From assembly GCA_029063085.1 (NCBI GenBank), contig JAIDOW010000068.1, positions 32,001 to 71,032 on the forward strand: a DNA stretch of 39,032 nucleotides, given 5' to 3'. Of this stretch, positions 8,530-17,035 are shown in pieces (the stretch's first letter is position 1; each line of letters opens with the position of its first letter). The notes beneath the pieces are model-generated. The model worked only from the letters and a program-made list of their open reading frames with translations. It did no database searches and was not told where the DNA came from. This DNA comes from Lachnospiraceae bacterium. GTDB taxonomy: Bacteria > Bacillota > Clostridia > Lachnospirales > Lachnospiraceae. The translations under genes were made by a program, and so were the position numbers.

Positions 8530-9156
8530 TTACTCACTAAAAAAACGCTTCTTTACCTCATTTACAATCATACTATGTATTTCCTCTATTGGCAATGTGG
8601 CATCTACTGGAAAAATACGCTCCGGATATAACTGCGCCAACTGCCTGTAACCCTCTACCACTCTCTTGTGAAAACTCAAATCCTCCAGCTCCATGCGATC
8701 CAGATCTGTTTGACTTTTCTTACGTCTGATACCATCTGCCGCATCCAGATCCATAAAAATTGTAAGTTCAGGCTTTACCTCACCCAAAGCATAATTATTG
8801 ATTTCATAAACGGTATCCACTCCCAATCCTCTTCCAATTCCCTGATACACAGCAGAGGATTCTACAAATCTGTCACAAATCACCGCTTTTCCGGACAATA
8901 ATGCCGGTTTAATCACCTGATTTACCAGCTGTGCCCTGGCAGATGCATATAGTAACAGTTCTGTCATATGGCTCATTTCCCTGTATTCAGGATTTAAAAT
9001 AATCTCACGGATTGCTTCACCAATTACCGTTCCTCCCGGTTCTCTGGCAATCACAATGTCATATCCCCTGCTCTCTAAATATTTTTTCAGCAGGTCAATC
9101 TGTGTTGTTTTTCCGGAACCGTCCGGTCCCTCCATTGTAATAAATATTCCTTCCAC
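8530..9156 (-). CDS. tmk: Thymidylate kinase
   Basis: Phosphorylates dTMP to dTDP for DNA synthesis; 208 residues, the standard length. The P-loop GPDGSGKTT is at residues 10-18, followed by the REPGGT and [12 protein letters not shown] substrate-binding motifs and an Arg-rich lid ([13 protein letters not shown]). The start is a GTG codon at 9154-9156 with AAGAGG eight nt upstream. It is part of the operon transcribed from the yaaO promoter. Confidence 0.96.
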   Translation of the reverse strand: MEGIFITMEGPDGSGKTTQIDLLKKYLESRGYDIVIAREPGGTVIGEAIREIILNPEYREMSHMTELLLYASARAQLVNQVIKPALLSGKAVICDRFVESSAVYQGIGRGLGVDTVYEINNYALGEVKPELTIFMDLDAADGIRRKKSQTDLDRMELEDLSFHKRVVEGYRQLAQLYPERIFPVDATLPIEEIHSMIVNEVKKRFFSE

Positions 9157-9232
9157 AAATATATCCTCTTATCTTCCTTATTAAATCCCGTACCTTGCTT
9201 TAACCGGATTGGACTTTTTCCAGCCAACAAAT

Positions 9233-10771
9233 CTATCTATTGCGTTTTTTTCTCCGGGGCAGCCATTTATTCTCCTTAATAACTGCCACCCTGTAATCCC
9301 CATTCTCATCAGCAGCCACACCTTTTACATTCAAACCGCGCTCCAATGATTTTTGTATATCGTCTAAGAACTCCTTAGAAAACACCTCTCCGGGCGTAAC
9401 AATCGGAATACCTGGCGGATAGATATATATATATTCTCCGCTGATCCTTCCCGCTGCCTCAGATAAAGAAATCGGAATCTGCTTGCTCTCTTTTGCTGCT
9501 GCAATATCCATTCTTTTTTCGGGCAGTATCTTATATAATATAGTATCGGTTGTATCCTCTATATTTGTTAACTGATTATCAATTGTTTCCATGACCTGAT
9601 AAAGTGCTTCAAATGCTTCCTTCGAGTCTGCGACAGAGGTCATGGCTGTCACATAGCTTCCTCCCGCCATTTCCATCATCTGCCCGTACTCTCTAGCCAG
9701 TATATCTGCAAGCATAACTCCATTCATCGGCACAATCCTGTCTTCCTCCTGCAAACCACAATTCTTCACGGAAAACACCAGTTTCCCGTCATCATATCCG
9801 GCTACACCCTGTTTCTTAAAATCTGCCTCATCCACAAGATGGATATGGGCAAGCCTTCCGAAACGCTTCCTGTATTCCGTTAACAATTCTTTGTAAATAA
9901 TGAATAATCCGTCTCTTTCATAATCCATCTTCTCAATACAGGTTTCCATTGCCGCCATAAAAACATAAGATGGAGATGTGCTCTGATAAACTGATAAAAA
10001 TTCCTCTAACCGTTCCCTTGATATCATGCTGCTATTTTCATGCAAAATGGCACATTGCGTCATGGCGGGTAACGTTTTATGGAGACTCTCTATCACGATA
10101 TCCGCTCCTAATCGAATGGCAGGGGCCGGAATCTTTTTGTAATTCGTTGTAGAAATGGTCTCATTGGCATTTGCCATATATTCAAAATGTGCACCGTGGG
10201 CGGCATCTACAATCAAGGGAATCCCTGATTTATGAGCCAGCTTTGCTATTTTTTCCACATCACTCACAATGCCTTCATAGGTTGGTGATACCAATATGAC
10301 CGCTTTCGCTTCCGAATGTTCTTTTAACACCCGTTTTACAGCCTCTGGGGAAACCCCCGCGAACATTTCATATGTGTCATTCCATTCCGGCATGATATAA
10401 ACCGGTTTTAGTTTTAATAGACGAACCGCATCATACACTGATTTGTGACAGTTTCTTGCCAGTATCAGACTGTCTCCCTGGCTGCATACTGCTGAAATTG
10501 CGGCTAATATTCCACTGGTTGAACCGTTTACCAGATAATAGCTTTTGTGAGAGCCATAAATTTGTGCGGCTCTTTCAAATGCTTTCTTGATAATTCCTTC
10601 AGGGTGATGAAATTCATCCAAATTCCCAACCTCAGTTGCATCGATTAAAAATGGATTTTCCACCATATCCGGAAACACGGTATACAATCTTTTTTTATGC
10701 CCCGGCATATGCCAAGGATAACAGCCCTCCGTATTATATGCAATTAATCCGTTCAGTATTGACTGTTCCAT
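9233..10771 (-). CDS. Orn/Lys/Arg decarboxylase family protein, YaaO-like
   Basis: PLP-dependent fold-type I enzyme of 512 residues, in the short bacterial Orn/Lys/Arg decarboxylase group that includes B. subtilis SpeA and YaaO. The start PWHMPGHKKR, the strand YYLVNGSTSGILAAI, the pocket motif VDAAHGAHFEY and the Schiff-base motif SLHKTLPA (K232) are all present. The C-terminal domain has YIYPPGIPIVTPGE. Its substrate (arginine, lysine or other) cannot be decided from sequence. It is the first gene of the tmk-yaaR-holB operon, as yaaO is in B. subtilis. Confidence 0.88.
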   Translation of the reverse strand: MEQSILNGLIAYNTEGCYPWHMPGHKKRLYTVFPDMVENPFLIDATEVGNLDEFHHPEGIIKKAFERAAQIYGSHKSYYLVNGSTSGILAAISAVCSQGDSLILARNCHKSVYDAVRLLKLKPVYIMPEWNDTYEMFAGVSPEAVKRVLKEHSEAKAVILVSPTYEGIVSDVEKIAKLAHKSGIPLIVDAAHGAHFEYMANANETISTTNYKKIPAPAIRLGADIVIESLHKTLPAMTQCAILHENSSMISRERLEEFLSVYQSTSPSYVFMAAMETCIEKMDYERDGLFIIYKELLTEYRKRFGRLAHIHLVDEADFKKQGVAGYDDGKLVFSVKNCGLQEEDRIVPMNGVMLADILAREYGQMMEMAGGSYVTAMTSVADSKEAFEALYQVMETIDNQLTNIEDTTDTILYKILPEKRMDIAAAKESKQIPISLSEAAGRISGEYIYIYPPGIPIVTPGEVFSKEFLDDIQKSLERGLNVKGVAADENGDYRVAVIKENKWLPRRKKRNR

Positions 10772-10806
10772 AGCAAATATTTCCCCTATAGAATGAAATT
10801 ATTTTT

Positions 10807-10835
10807 ATTATATCAAAGATGACCTAAAATTGCAA
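10807..10835 (-). promoter_or_regulatory. Candidate SigA promoter of the yaaO-tmk-holB operon
   Basis: On the - strand: TTGCAA (10835-10830), 17-nt spacer, TATAAT (10812-10807), about 36 nt upstream of the decarboxylase ATG. Confidence 0.7.
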
Positions 10836-10870
10836 AATTTATCGAAGTTTCTTCTATAAAATTGCTTTAA

Positions 10871-11743
10871 TTATAATTTTTCTTTCATTATATTTTTATA
10901 ACCCTCGCCATATATTTCATTTGCACTGGTAACGATCATGAATGCCCGTTTATCCTCCTGTTTTACAATCTCTTCCAGCTTTGGCATTCCCCGTTTCTTA
11001 ATCACACACATAATGATATTTTTTTCATGTCTGCTGTATGCCCCCCGCCCTGTTAGTACGGTTGCGCCGATTTCTAATTCTTCCAGAATTCTGTTTAACA
11101 GCTCATCTATTCTATCTGACACAACATATACCATTCGTGCTTCATCTTTTCCATACAACACATAATCCAGAACCTGTCCGTTTAAGACCACTGAAATAAA
11201 GGCATACATAGCTATATTAAAATCCTTAAACACGAATCCAGATATCGCAACAATGATAATATCTATTGTCATAAAAAACGTACTGGTCTTAATTGACGGA
11301 TATTTTCTTCTTAAACTCTTGATGATAATATCCATCCCCCCAGTCGTTGCACCAACCCGTAATACCAGCCCGATACCGGTTCCCACCAGAAGACTTCCCG
11401 CAATACATGCCAGTAAAAGATTGTCCGTAACTGCGGGAAACAGCCCAAATATATTTGTAAAAATGGAATTAAATGAAATTGCACAGAAACTCACTATGAT
11501 AAATTTGCCACCGAACTTCCACCAGCCAAACAGAATGATCGGTATATTTAGAAGAAAATACCATGTTCCGGTATCCCCGCCTATAGAATGGCTGGCTATT
11601 ACAGAAAGACCCACAACGCCTCCGGGAGCCAGTTCATTTGGATCTAAGAAAAGACCAATGCCTGCGGAATATATACAAGTTCCCAGCATAATGACCAGTA
11701 GCTTTTTGATGATTCGTTTTATATTATCCAACTCCTTATACAT
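10871..11743 (-). CDS. YitT family membrane protein
   Basis: 290 residues with an N-terminal multi-pass membrane domain (YitT/DUF161, roughly residues 12-190; GLFLDPNELAPGGVVGLSVI and VGATTGGMDII are typical) and a C-terminal cytosolic DUF2179 domain (about 205-285; GATVLTGRGAYS). The function of this widespread Firmicute family is poorly defined; transport has been proposed. GGAGG six nt upstream supports ATG 11743. It is the last gene before the type VII locus and is not obviously part of it. Confidence 0.88.
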   Translation of the reverse strand: MYKELDNIKRIIKKLLVIMLGTCIYSAGIGLFLDPNELAPGGVVGLSVIASHSIGGDTGTWYFLLNIPIILFGWWKFGGKFIIVSFCAISFNSIFTNIFGLFPAVTDNLLLACIAGSLLVGTGIGLVLRVGATTGGMDIIIKSLRRKYPSIKTSTFFMTIDIIIVAISGFVFKDFNIAMYAFISVVLNGQVLDYVLYGKDEARMVYVVSDRIDELLNRILEELEIGATVLTGRGAYSRHEKNIIMCVIKKRGMPKLEEIVKQEDKRAFMIVTSANEIYGEGYKNIMKEKL

Positions 11744-11820
11744 AAAAAACCTCCAAACTACGTTTTCTTCTAGTTTGTACAGTTTTTAATTGATGTAAAC
11801 AGGTTTCTCTTATTTTGACT

Positions 11821-12279
11821 TTATATTCCGATAACCAACAGTACCAAACTTATTACCAGCATAACCACTCCAATAGGCACAAACACTATTCCGATTACAC
11901 TAAATATACTTTTTCCTATAAGCGATGCATCCTCTGGATTATCTAGATTATAATAAACCGTATGCGTCTGATTCATACTTCTCTTGATCTGTCCTCTATT
12001 TCTAGCCACATTATCCGCTCTTTTATACTCTACTCCATCTACATAATATAAAAAAATGGGACATTGTGTTTTTATACTTCGATTTCCAGTAGAAATACCA
12101 ATTGCCTGTTTTCCATTTCCACCATGATTATAGCTATACGCATTATAACACATGTCTATAATTTTTCCCTCTGTCCGACCACAGCGTTTCCATACAGCTT
12201 TACCAACAAAAAAGAAAATGATACCAAGTAAAATAAATAGTACACCAATTCCTAATACAATATATCCTGCTATTAACAT
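11821..12279 (-). CDS. Two-TM protein (DUF3592-like), candidate immunity protein A
   Basis: 152 residues with hydrophobic helices at about residues 5-27 and 127-150, and a roughly 90-residue extracytoplasmic or cytoplasmic domain between them (CPIFLYYVDGVEYKRAD, TVYYNLDNPEDASL). This domain pattern resembles DUF3592. It is a paralog of the protein at 13956-14411: both share the GxIID.CYN segment, P.F.Y.V.G.EY.RA and VYY..... It lies 47 nt downstream of the first effector candidate, the same arrangement as its paralog. Inference: a membrane protein protecting the producer from the upstream secreted protein. A housekeeping membrane role cannot be excluded. Confidence 0.6.
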   Translation of the reverse strand: MLIAGYIVLGIGVLFILLGIIFFFVGKAVWKRCGRTEGKIIDMCYNAYSYNHGGNGKQAIGISTGNRSIKTQCPIFLYYVDGVEYKRADNVARNRGQIKRSMNQTHTVYYNLDNPEDASLIGKSIFSVIGIVFVPIGVVMLVISLVLLVIGI

Positions 12280-12326
12280 AATAATTCCATCCTTATTTTT
12301 AAATATTATATAATTACTATCCTATG

Positions 12327-13328
12327 TTAAAACAGACTAAAATCAGACCAATCAATTTTAACATTTCCACCAATAGGACCAAGCCCTACCTCAAAATCTA
12401 CACCTGACGTACTGACTTCCCCTCCTGCTTTTGCTTCCACGCCAATTCCTCCTTCAATACCTAAGTCAACTTGAATACCAAAAATTGTAAAACCACCAGA
12501 AACCTCTCCTTTTGCCAAATAAGCTTCTGCTCCTGCCGATGCCTTTACAGATGCCGTACCATTTTCATTGATTGTTACACCTGCCTCAGCTTTTGCACCT
12601 GCTCCAACCGCAGATCCTTCTGCACTGATATGCACATTATTATTCTCAGAACCGGCACGTCCTTCCACTTTCGCATTTGCAACTGCAGCCTCAGCTGACG
12701 CTGACGCTTTTACCTCTCCAGATACTTTTCCATTTTCATACTGAATACCAGCAGATGCACTGGCTGCTGCGGTGGCTGCCAGTACACTTCCGCTCGCTTT
12801 AGCTTCTCCATACTTACCTGATATCTCAGCATTACCTTCTGCTGCGGAAGCAGATGCATTTGCTGCTGCACTAGCACTATAATTACCGTCTTCGGCAGTT
12901 ACCTGAGCACTGGCAGATGCATTTGCTGCTAATAGACTTCCACTTGCTTTAGCATTTCCTGATTCACTTGCCGTGCTACCTGATGATGCTGCTACTCCCG
13001 CTGAAACACTATTACTTACATTATAATTCTCTGCACTACTTTTCTCATTGATTGGAATGGCACATATTGCATTTTCTGCTACTTCATATAAATTTATAAT
13101 ATTAGTCAGACCCTCTGACAATTCTTTTGTCCTGTTTTTTATTTGATTGATATTTTCAATTGCATTTTGCAAACTTTTTTTAACTGAATCACCTGCACCA
13201 CCTGATAAAAGAAGGTTGGATGCTATGCCATTCATTTCCTCTTTTTCGTTCTCCAAAATTGCAATTATTGACAATAATATTTCTGATTCTGCTTTTATAT
13301 TTCCAATTTCTATTTTAAATAATGACAT
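12327..13328 (-). CDS. Candidate T7SS effector A, helical N-terminus plus Ala/Gly/Ser repeats
   Basis: 333 residues, no signal peptide. Residues 1-95 are predicted helical and end with YEVAE (81-85), a YxxxE motif of the kind used as an ESX secretion signal. From about residue 105 the protein is dominated by Ala, Ser and Gly; KASGS recurs at 127-131 and 177-181, and three approximately 50-residue units can be traced (starting near 124, 174 and 226). The last 70 residues, with GGFTIFGIQVDLGIEGG and KIDWSDF, match the end of the paralog at 14458-15459. No catalytic motif is seen, which points to a membrane-active or structural role rather than an enzyme. It is transcribed from its own LytTR-type promoter. 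Confidence 0.7.
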   Translation of the reverse strand: MSLFKIEIGNIKAESEILLSIIAILENEKEEMNGIASNLLLSGGAGDSVKKSLQNAIENINQIKNRTKELSEGLTNIINLYEVAENAICAIPINEKSSAENYNVSNSVSAGVAASSGSTASESGNAKASGSLLAANASASAQVTAEDGNYSASAAANASASAAEGNAEISGKYGEAKASGSVLAATAAASASAGIQYENGKVSGEVKASASAEAAVANAKVEGRAGSENNNVHISAEGSAVGAGAKAEAGVTINENGTASVKASAGAEAYLAKGEVSGGFTIFGIQVDLGIEGGIGVEAKAGGEVSTSGVDFEVGLGPIGGNVKIDWSDFSLF

Positions 13329-13419
13329 TTTCTTCCTCCCTTTTTAATCATCTCTGTATAAAACACTATACTCAACCATATTTATACATTATTGAAAATC
13401 TATTTTTAATATGTAAATT

Positions 13420-13428
13420 ACTATAACA
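13420..13428 (-). promoter_or_regulatory. Extended -10 promoter of effector A
   Basis: On the - strand TGTTATAGT: extended -10 (TG-N-TATAGT) with no recognisable -35. It lies 27 nt downstream of the 20-bp direct repeats. The sequence around it (AGGAAAATATATGTTATAGT) is nearly the same as that at 19147-19155. Confidence 0.7.
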
Positions 13429-13452
13429 TATATTTTCCTTTTTTTTCATTTT

Positions 13453-13492
13453 TCCGACGAATAACCAGTTTTGGCGATGAATAACCAGTTTT
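13453..13492 (-). promoter_or_regulatory. Tandem 20-bp direct repeats, candidate LytTR operator
   Basis: Two head-to-tail copies, 13453-13472 and 13473-13492, differing at three positions, with core CGA[CT]GAATAACCAG (+ strand). The same pair occurs at 19181-19220 with the same 20-bp period. Paired direct repeats about two helical turns apart, next to a weak -35, is the usual arrangement for LytTR-type activators. Confidence 0.75.
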
Positions 13493-13494
13493 AC

Positions 13495-13542
13495 ATTAAA
13501 ATAAAAAACTGACAGACTATATTTCTATAATCCGCCAGTTTT
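13495..13542 (-). terminator. Strong intrinsic terminator after the DUF4176 gene
   Basis: On the - strand a 17-bp stem (13542-13526 with 13521-13505), every position paired including four G-U pairs, closes a GAAA tetraloop and is followed by TTTTTTATTTT. It ends the transcription unit from the WXG100 cluster, and is immediately followed by the next LytTR-type promoter. Confidence 0.85.
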
Positions 13543-13576
13543 ATACTTGATAAATTAATAAAAAAACTTTTTTAAA

Positions 13577-13861
13577 TCATTCTGTTTCGGAATCATTTGA
13601 GTCCATTTTTTCTTCAGCTTCAATTAATGCCTTACGAAATGCAAACTCTTCTTCATTTTGCATACCAACATAATATAAAATATCAACATCTTCATTATTG
13701 AAAACATAAAGCTGATCTTTTCCAAGATATCCTTCCGGAAACAAACATGCTGAATAATCATACAAAACATCGTTGCATACCTGACTACGCCCGATAATCA
13801 ACATTTTTCTTTCACTTTCCTTTAATGTAACTACTGATCCTAACGGTAAATATTTTTTCAT
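13577..13861 (-). CDS. DUF4176-like small protein of the T7SS effector locus
   Basis: 94 residues from ATG 13861 (MKKYLPLGSVVTL), which has GGAGG seven nt upstream; an in-frame ATG at 13900 lacks such a site. The start LPLGSVVTLKESERKMLIIGR and the middle YDYSACLFPEGYLG match DUF4176, a family seen repeatedly beside type VIIb effector genes in Firmicutes. The acidic C-terminus is soluble, so the protein probably stays in the cytoplasm, possibly helping an effector. Role is inference; family is fairly secure. Confidence 0.75.
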   Translation of the reverse strand: MKKYLPLGSVVTLKESERKMLIIGRSQVCNDVLYDYSACLFPEGYLGKDQLYVFNNEDVDILYYVGMQNEEEFAFRKALIEAEEKMDSNDSETE

Positions 13862-13955
13862 AAAAATCCTCCATTCTTGTATATATTTAATATGATACAT
13901 AATTTATTATTGTTTGTCCATAAACAATACTTTTCATATATACTATAAAAATAAA

Positions 13956-14411
13956 TCAATGGACAATCAATCCCACGCATAGCAAAACCACAGTAATAAT
14001 TAATAGTATATTCCTAACAAGCCTAAGAATACCACCATTAAAAATAGTGGCTATTTCCGGCTGACTGGCTTTATAATAAACTTTAACTCCTCTTTTTTTC
14101 TTTCTATTTATTGATGATCTGCTGATATATATATATTCTGCTCTTGTATATTCTTTCCCATTTACTGTATATGAAAAAATAGGATAGGCCGATGTCGTAT
14201 AAACTCTAACCCCATCTATATCAAAACGAGGATCTGCTCCCTTCCATGTATCTTCATGATTAAATTCTCCTGGATTGTAGCAACTATCAATAATCTGACC
14301 AGATACGACTGCATCAAATTTCTTTTTGCTACATAAATATATAGTGAAACTTATAACTATTATTCCTGTAATTCCAGCAAAAATAAGACACATTATTGTC
14401 CCAAATGACAT
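13956..14411 (-). CDS. Two-TM protein (DUF3592-like), candidate immunity protein B
   Basis: 151 residues. Hydrophobic helices at about residues 7-27 and 128-150 enclose a soluble domain with YPIFSYTVNGKEYTRAEY and VKVYYKASQPEIAT. It is a paralog of the protein at 11821-12279 and, like it, immediately follows an effector candidate (46 nt gap). The membrane location fits protection against a membrane-damaging partner. Alternative: an unrelated membrane protein carried along with the duplication. Confidence 0.6.
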   Translation of the reverse strand: MSFGTIMCLIFAGITGIIVISFTIYLCSKKKFDAVVSGQIIDSCYNPGEFNHEDTWKGADPRFDIDGVRVYTTSAYPIFSYTVNGKEYTRAEYIYISRSSINRKKKRGVKVYYKASQPEIATIFNGGILRLVRNILLIITVVLLCVGLIVH

Positions 14412-14457
14412 TTTATATTACCCTCCTATAACTATTCTGGCATTCAATAAAAATTTA

Positions 14458-15459
14458 TTAATCTTTAAATTTAGGTAGCTCAAAGTCTGACCAATCTACT
14501 GATATTTTTACACCAACCCCGAGACCTAACGAACCACCTACATCAACAGAAGCCTTTGAATTACTGACTTCTCCTCCTGCTTTTGCTCCAATTGCACCTG
14601 CTTTCCCTTCTACCGCAGCATCAATTTTTATACCAAAAACAGATATACCCCCTTTAACTTCACCTTTTGCAGCATATGCCTCTGCTCCTGCTTGAGCATA
14701 CGCTTTAAATTCGCCATTTGCATCCGCTCTTACCCCTGCTTTTACCTCTGCTTCTGCACCGCCTAAAGTACCACTGGCAGTTGCATGGACATTATTTTTA
14801 GAAGTACCTGCTCTTCCACTAACACTTCCTGTTAATCCTTTTGCTGACGCAGATGCTTTTACTTCAGCTCCTGCACGATATTTTCCATTCTCATCTTTTT
14901 TAGCATAAATTGAACCTGCTATCCCGGAAGATACCACTCCTGCTGCTGCTTCCGCAGATACTTCCCCATATTCCCCAGAAGCAGAGACCTTTCCCTTTAA
15001 TAAAGTTGCTTTAATACCAGCAGAAGCTTCTAACGCCCTCTTATCTTTCTCCAATTTAGCTTTTATCCCATAATCAGTTTCTATATTTGCAAAATCATAA
15101 CTACCTTTATATGTCACACCGTTCCTAGTATTATGAAAACTATCATTTTGCTGTGAATATGAATAATTGCCAGAACCATCTGTCTTTTTAGCTATCACTT
15201 TTCCTTCTGATAATTTATACTGATAGATAGCATTTAACAATACACTGCTTACACACGTTACATTACTTATTAATTTATTCATATTTTCTTCTACAGTTTT
15301 TAACTGCTTTTCAACATTGTATTTTGCCGTGCCTTCAATTGCCAAATTAAACAAAATATTGTCAACTGCACTTATATAGGTATTTAAAGAAGTTCCAATA
15401 TTATCAAGTACTTCTATTTGATTTTCTAATTCTTTAAATGTAATGCTAAATCCCGTCAT
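14458..15459 (-). CDS. Candidate T7SS effector B, paralog of effector A
   Basis: 333 residues, the same length as effector A. The N-terminal 95 residues are helical, share little identity with effector A, and end with YKLSE at exactly residues 81-85. The repeat region (about 140-260) is Ala/Gly/Lys-rich, for example SASGEYGEVSAEAAAG and GAEVKASASAKG. The C-terminal domain (about 255-333) aligns well with effector A through EAYAAKGEVKGGISVFGIK and KAGGEVS, ending VDWSDF. It has no own LytTR repeats and appears to be co-transcribed with the WXG100 cluster upstream. No enzymatic motif is seen. Confidence 0.7.
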   Translation of the reverse strand: MTGFSITFKELENQIEVLDNIGTSLNTYISAVDNILFNLAIEGTAKYNVEKQLKTVEENMNKLISNVTCVSSVLLNAIYQYKLSEGKVIAKKTDGSGNYSYSQQNDSFHNTRNGVTYKGSYDFANIETDYGIKAKLEKDKRALEASAGIKATLLKGKVSASGEYGEVSAEAAAGVVSSGIAGSIYAKKDENGKYRAGAEVKASASAKGLTGSVSGRAGTSKNNVHATASGTLGGAEAEVKAGVRADANGEFKAYAQAGAEAYAAKGEVKGGISVFGIKIDAAVEGKAGAIGAKAGGEVSNSKASVDVGGSLGLGVGVKISVDWSDFELPKFKD

Positions 15460-15511
15460 ATTTTCTCCCTTCTACCAAAATATCTAAATCTCCTATTACA
15501 TATTATTAATT

Positions 15512-16960
15512 TTACACCTCAAACCGAAAGCTGACATCTGATAGACGGATGATATCTCCTCCCTTGATTGGAACATATTCTCCAGGCATTGCCTGCTTCT
15601 CATTTACAAACGTATGGTTTGTGGAGTTATTATCCAATATAAAAAATTCATTTCCTTTTCGCATAATATCTGCATGGTGACGGCTCACGGACGTATTATC
15701 TGTAACTGCATAATCAATGTCTCCCAGATTTTGTCCAATGCGAAAAATTACATTGGATATGGGAATTTCCTGCATGGTATCCAATCGAATTAATTTTGCA
15801 TAAATAACCAGATTTTTTTCCTCTCCTATGCCAATATTTCCCTCTGTCTTCAGCCTTTTTATCTGCATTTTAATCCGAATGCTTAATAAAATAAAAACAA
15901 TAATTACTATACACATCCCGATTTGCAGCATGCGAACCGGATATTCCTTTTTTCGAAGCTTTCCTTTATATTTAAGCAGCTGTTCTACTGCCTGCTGGTA
16001 ATCATCATATGTTGCTTCCGCATTCACTGTAACTTCTATCGCTTGAGAAATGGCTGATTTCAAGCCTTGTACACTTTTTTTAGTGTAATTCGTTCCCTTC
16101 ATTACAAGATCTTCACATTCCAGCAAAAGCTGATTCAGCTCTATCCTGATTTCTTCCGTAACTTCGTTATAATGATTGCCTCCTTCCTCGCCCTGATACC
16201 GAATATTTAATACATCCAATATCTTTTTCACTTTATCGATTGGCTTTATATAAACTCCTGTTTCTTTCTCTGCGATAATACCCACAACATATCCTTCCGC
16301 ATTCAACACTGGTATACCGGGACTGATACCCTCCAAAGAATAATCTGTAACAATTTCATCCTCTCCTACGGAAGTCACTTGTGCCACATTTTTTTGCAGA
16401 TCAAAATCACTGATTTCTGTTCGTCCTAAAATATCACTGTTTCCACTGTAGCCTGAAATATATATTTTATCATTTTTTTTAACCGAAGAACTATTCCCCA
16501 AACCCAAACTCTTCACATTATTAATATTGTTTGCCAGATTTAATATTACAAAATCTTCCCCAGAACTTCCTGTCTCGGTTCGTATTCTTGTTCCAACCTG
16601 TAATACAATATCTGTTTCTATATTTAAATCTCCTTCCGCAGAAAGACCATATTGCCGTCGTATTTTATTTATTAATTCCTCATCTGTCTGAACAAACTGA
16701 TCATTTGATAATACAATTTTTTCACCATCACCGGTTTCTACCAATATACCGGTTCCCTGTTTCACATAATATTCATTCCCACTTTGGTCTACTGCATAAA
16801 GCAGCAGTTTAACGATACCCGGTTCTGCTTCCGTGACTTTTTGTGGCAGTTCGGATTCTGTACTTCCGGATGCTGCTGCCTGACTGCTTGTACCAATGAT
16901 CCATATGAAAATCAGCAGCCATACTATAATATTCTGAACGCATTTTTTATTTGTCTGCAT
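15512..16960 (-). CDS. Membrane pseudo-protease with C-terminal FHA domain
   Basis: 482 residues from ATG 16960 (MQTNKKCVQN), which has GGAG six nt upstream; frames further upstream start at TTG or at a poorly spaced ATG. Order: signal peptide or anchor (1-30), chymotrypsin/HtrA-like domain (about 45-255), helical linker, TM helix (about 345-365), cytoplasmic FHA domain (about 390-482; NTSVSRHHADI and NNSTNHTFVNE). Alignment with the paralog at 37339-38961 shows that the catalytic His is Gln (Q88), while Asp136 remains and the serine motif GNSGG has become GISPG (S213). It is therefore probably inactive. It follows the WXG100 genes after a hairpin. Confidence 0.8.
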   Translation of the reverse strand: MQTNKKCVQNIIVWLLIFIWIIGTSSQAAASGSTESELPQKVTEAEPGIVKLLLYAVDQSGNEYYVKQGTGILVETGDGEKIVLSNDQFVQTDEELINKIRRQYGLSAEGDLNIETDIVLQVGTRIRTETGSSGEDFVILNLANNINNVKSLGLGNSSSVKKNDKIYISGYSGNSDILGRTEISDFDLQKNVAQVTSVGEDEIVTDYSLEGISPGIPVLNAEGYVVGIIAEKETGVYIKPIDKVKKILDVLNIRYQGEEGGNHYNEVTEEIRIELNQLLLECEDLVMKGTNYTKKSVQGLKSAISQAIEVTVNAEATYDDYQQAVEQLLKYKGKLRKKEYPVRMLQIGMCIVIIVFILLSIRIKMQIKRLKTEGNIGIGEEKNLVIYAKLIRLDTMQEIPISNVIFRIGQNLGDIDYAVTDNTSVSRHHADIMRKGNEFFILDNNSTNHTFVNEKQAMPGEYVPIKGGDIIRLSDVSFRFEV

Positions 16961-16982
16961 ACCGTTCTCCATTCTTATGCAC

Positions 16983-17015
16983 AAATAGTACAGAGGCAAT
17001 GCCCCTGTACTATTT
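16983..17015 (-). other. Intercistronic hairpin after the last WXG100 gene
   Basis: Near-perfect inverted repeat: 16983-16997 pairs with 17001-17015 except one A-C mismatch (GTACAG/CTGTAC in the arms). It begins about 20 nt after the WXG100 stop codon, but no T-tract follows on the - strand. It suits mRNA end protection or partial attenuation better than full termination. Confidence 0.5.
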
Positions 17016-17035
17016 ACAATTACCTATTCTGTAAA

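Noticed and set aside
11744-11820. Terminator hairpin after the candidate immunity protein A gene
   Set aside because: The only pairing found (AAACCT with AGGTTT) uses the ribosome binding site of the YitT gene and has a long loop, so it is too weak to call.
13453-13492. Short CRISPR-like array from the 20-bp repeats
   Set aside because: The copies are directly adjacent with no spacers, there are only two, and they sit at a fixed distance from a -10 element in both places.
16983-17015. Intrinsic terminator ending the WXG100 operon
   Set aside because: The stem is good but no run of T follows on the - strand, and the next gene has no promoter of its own that I can see.
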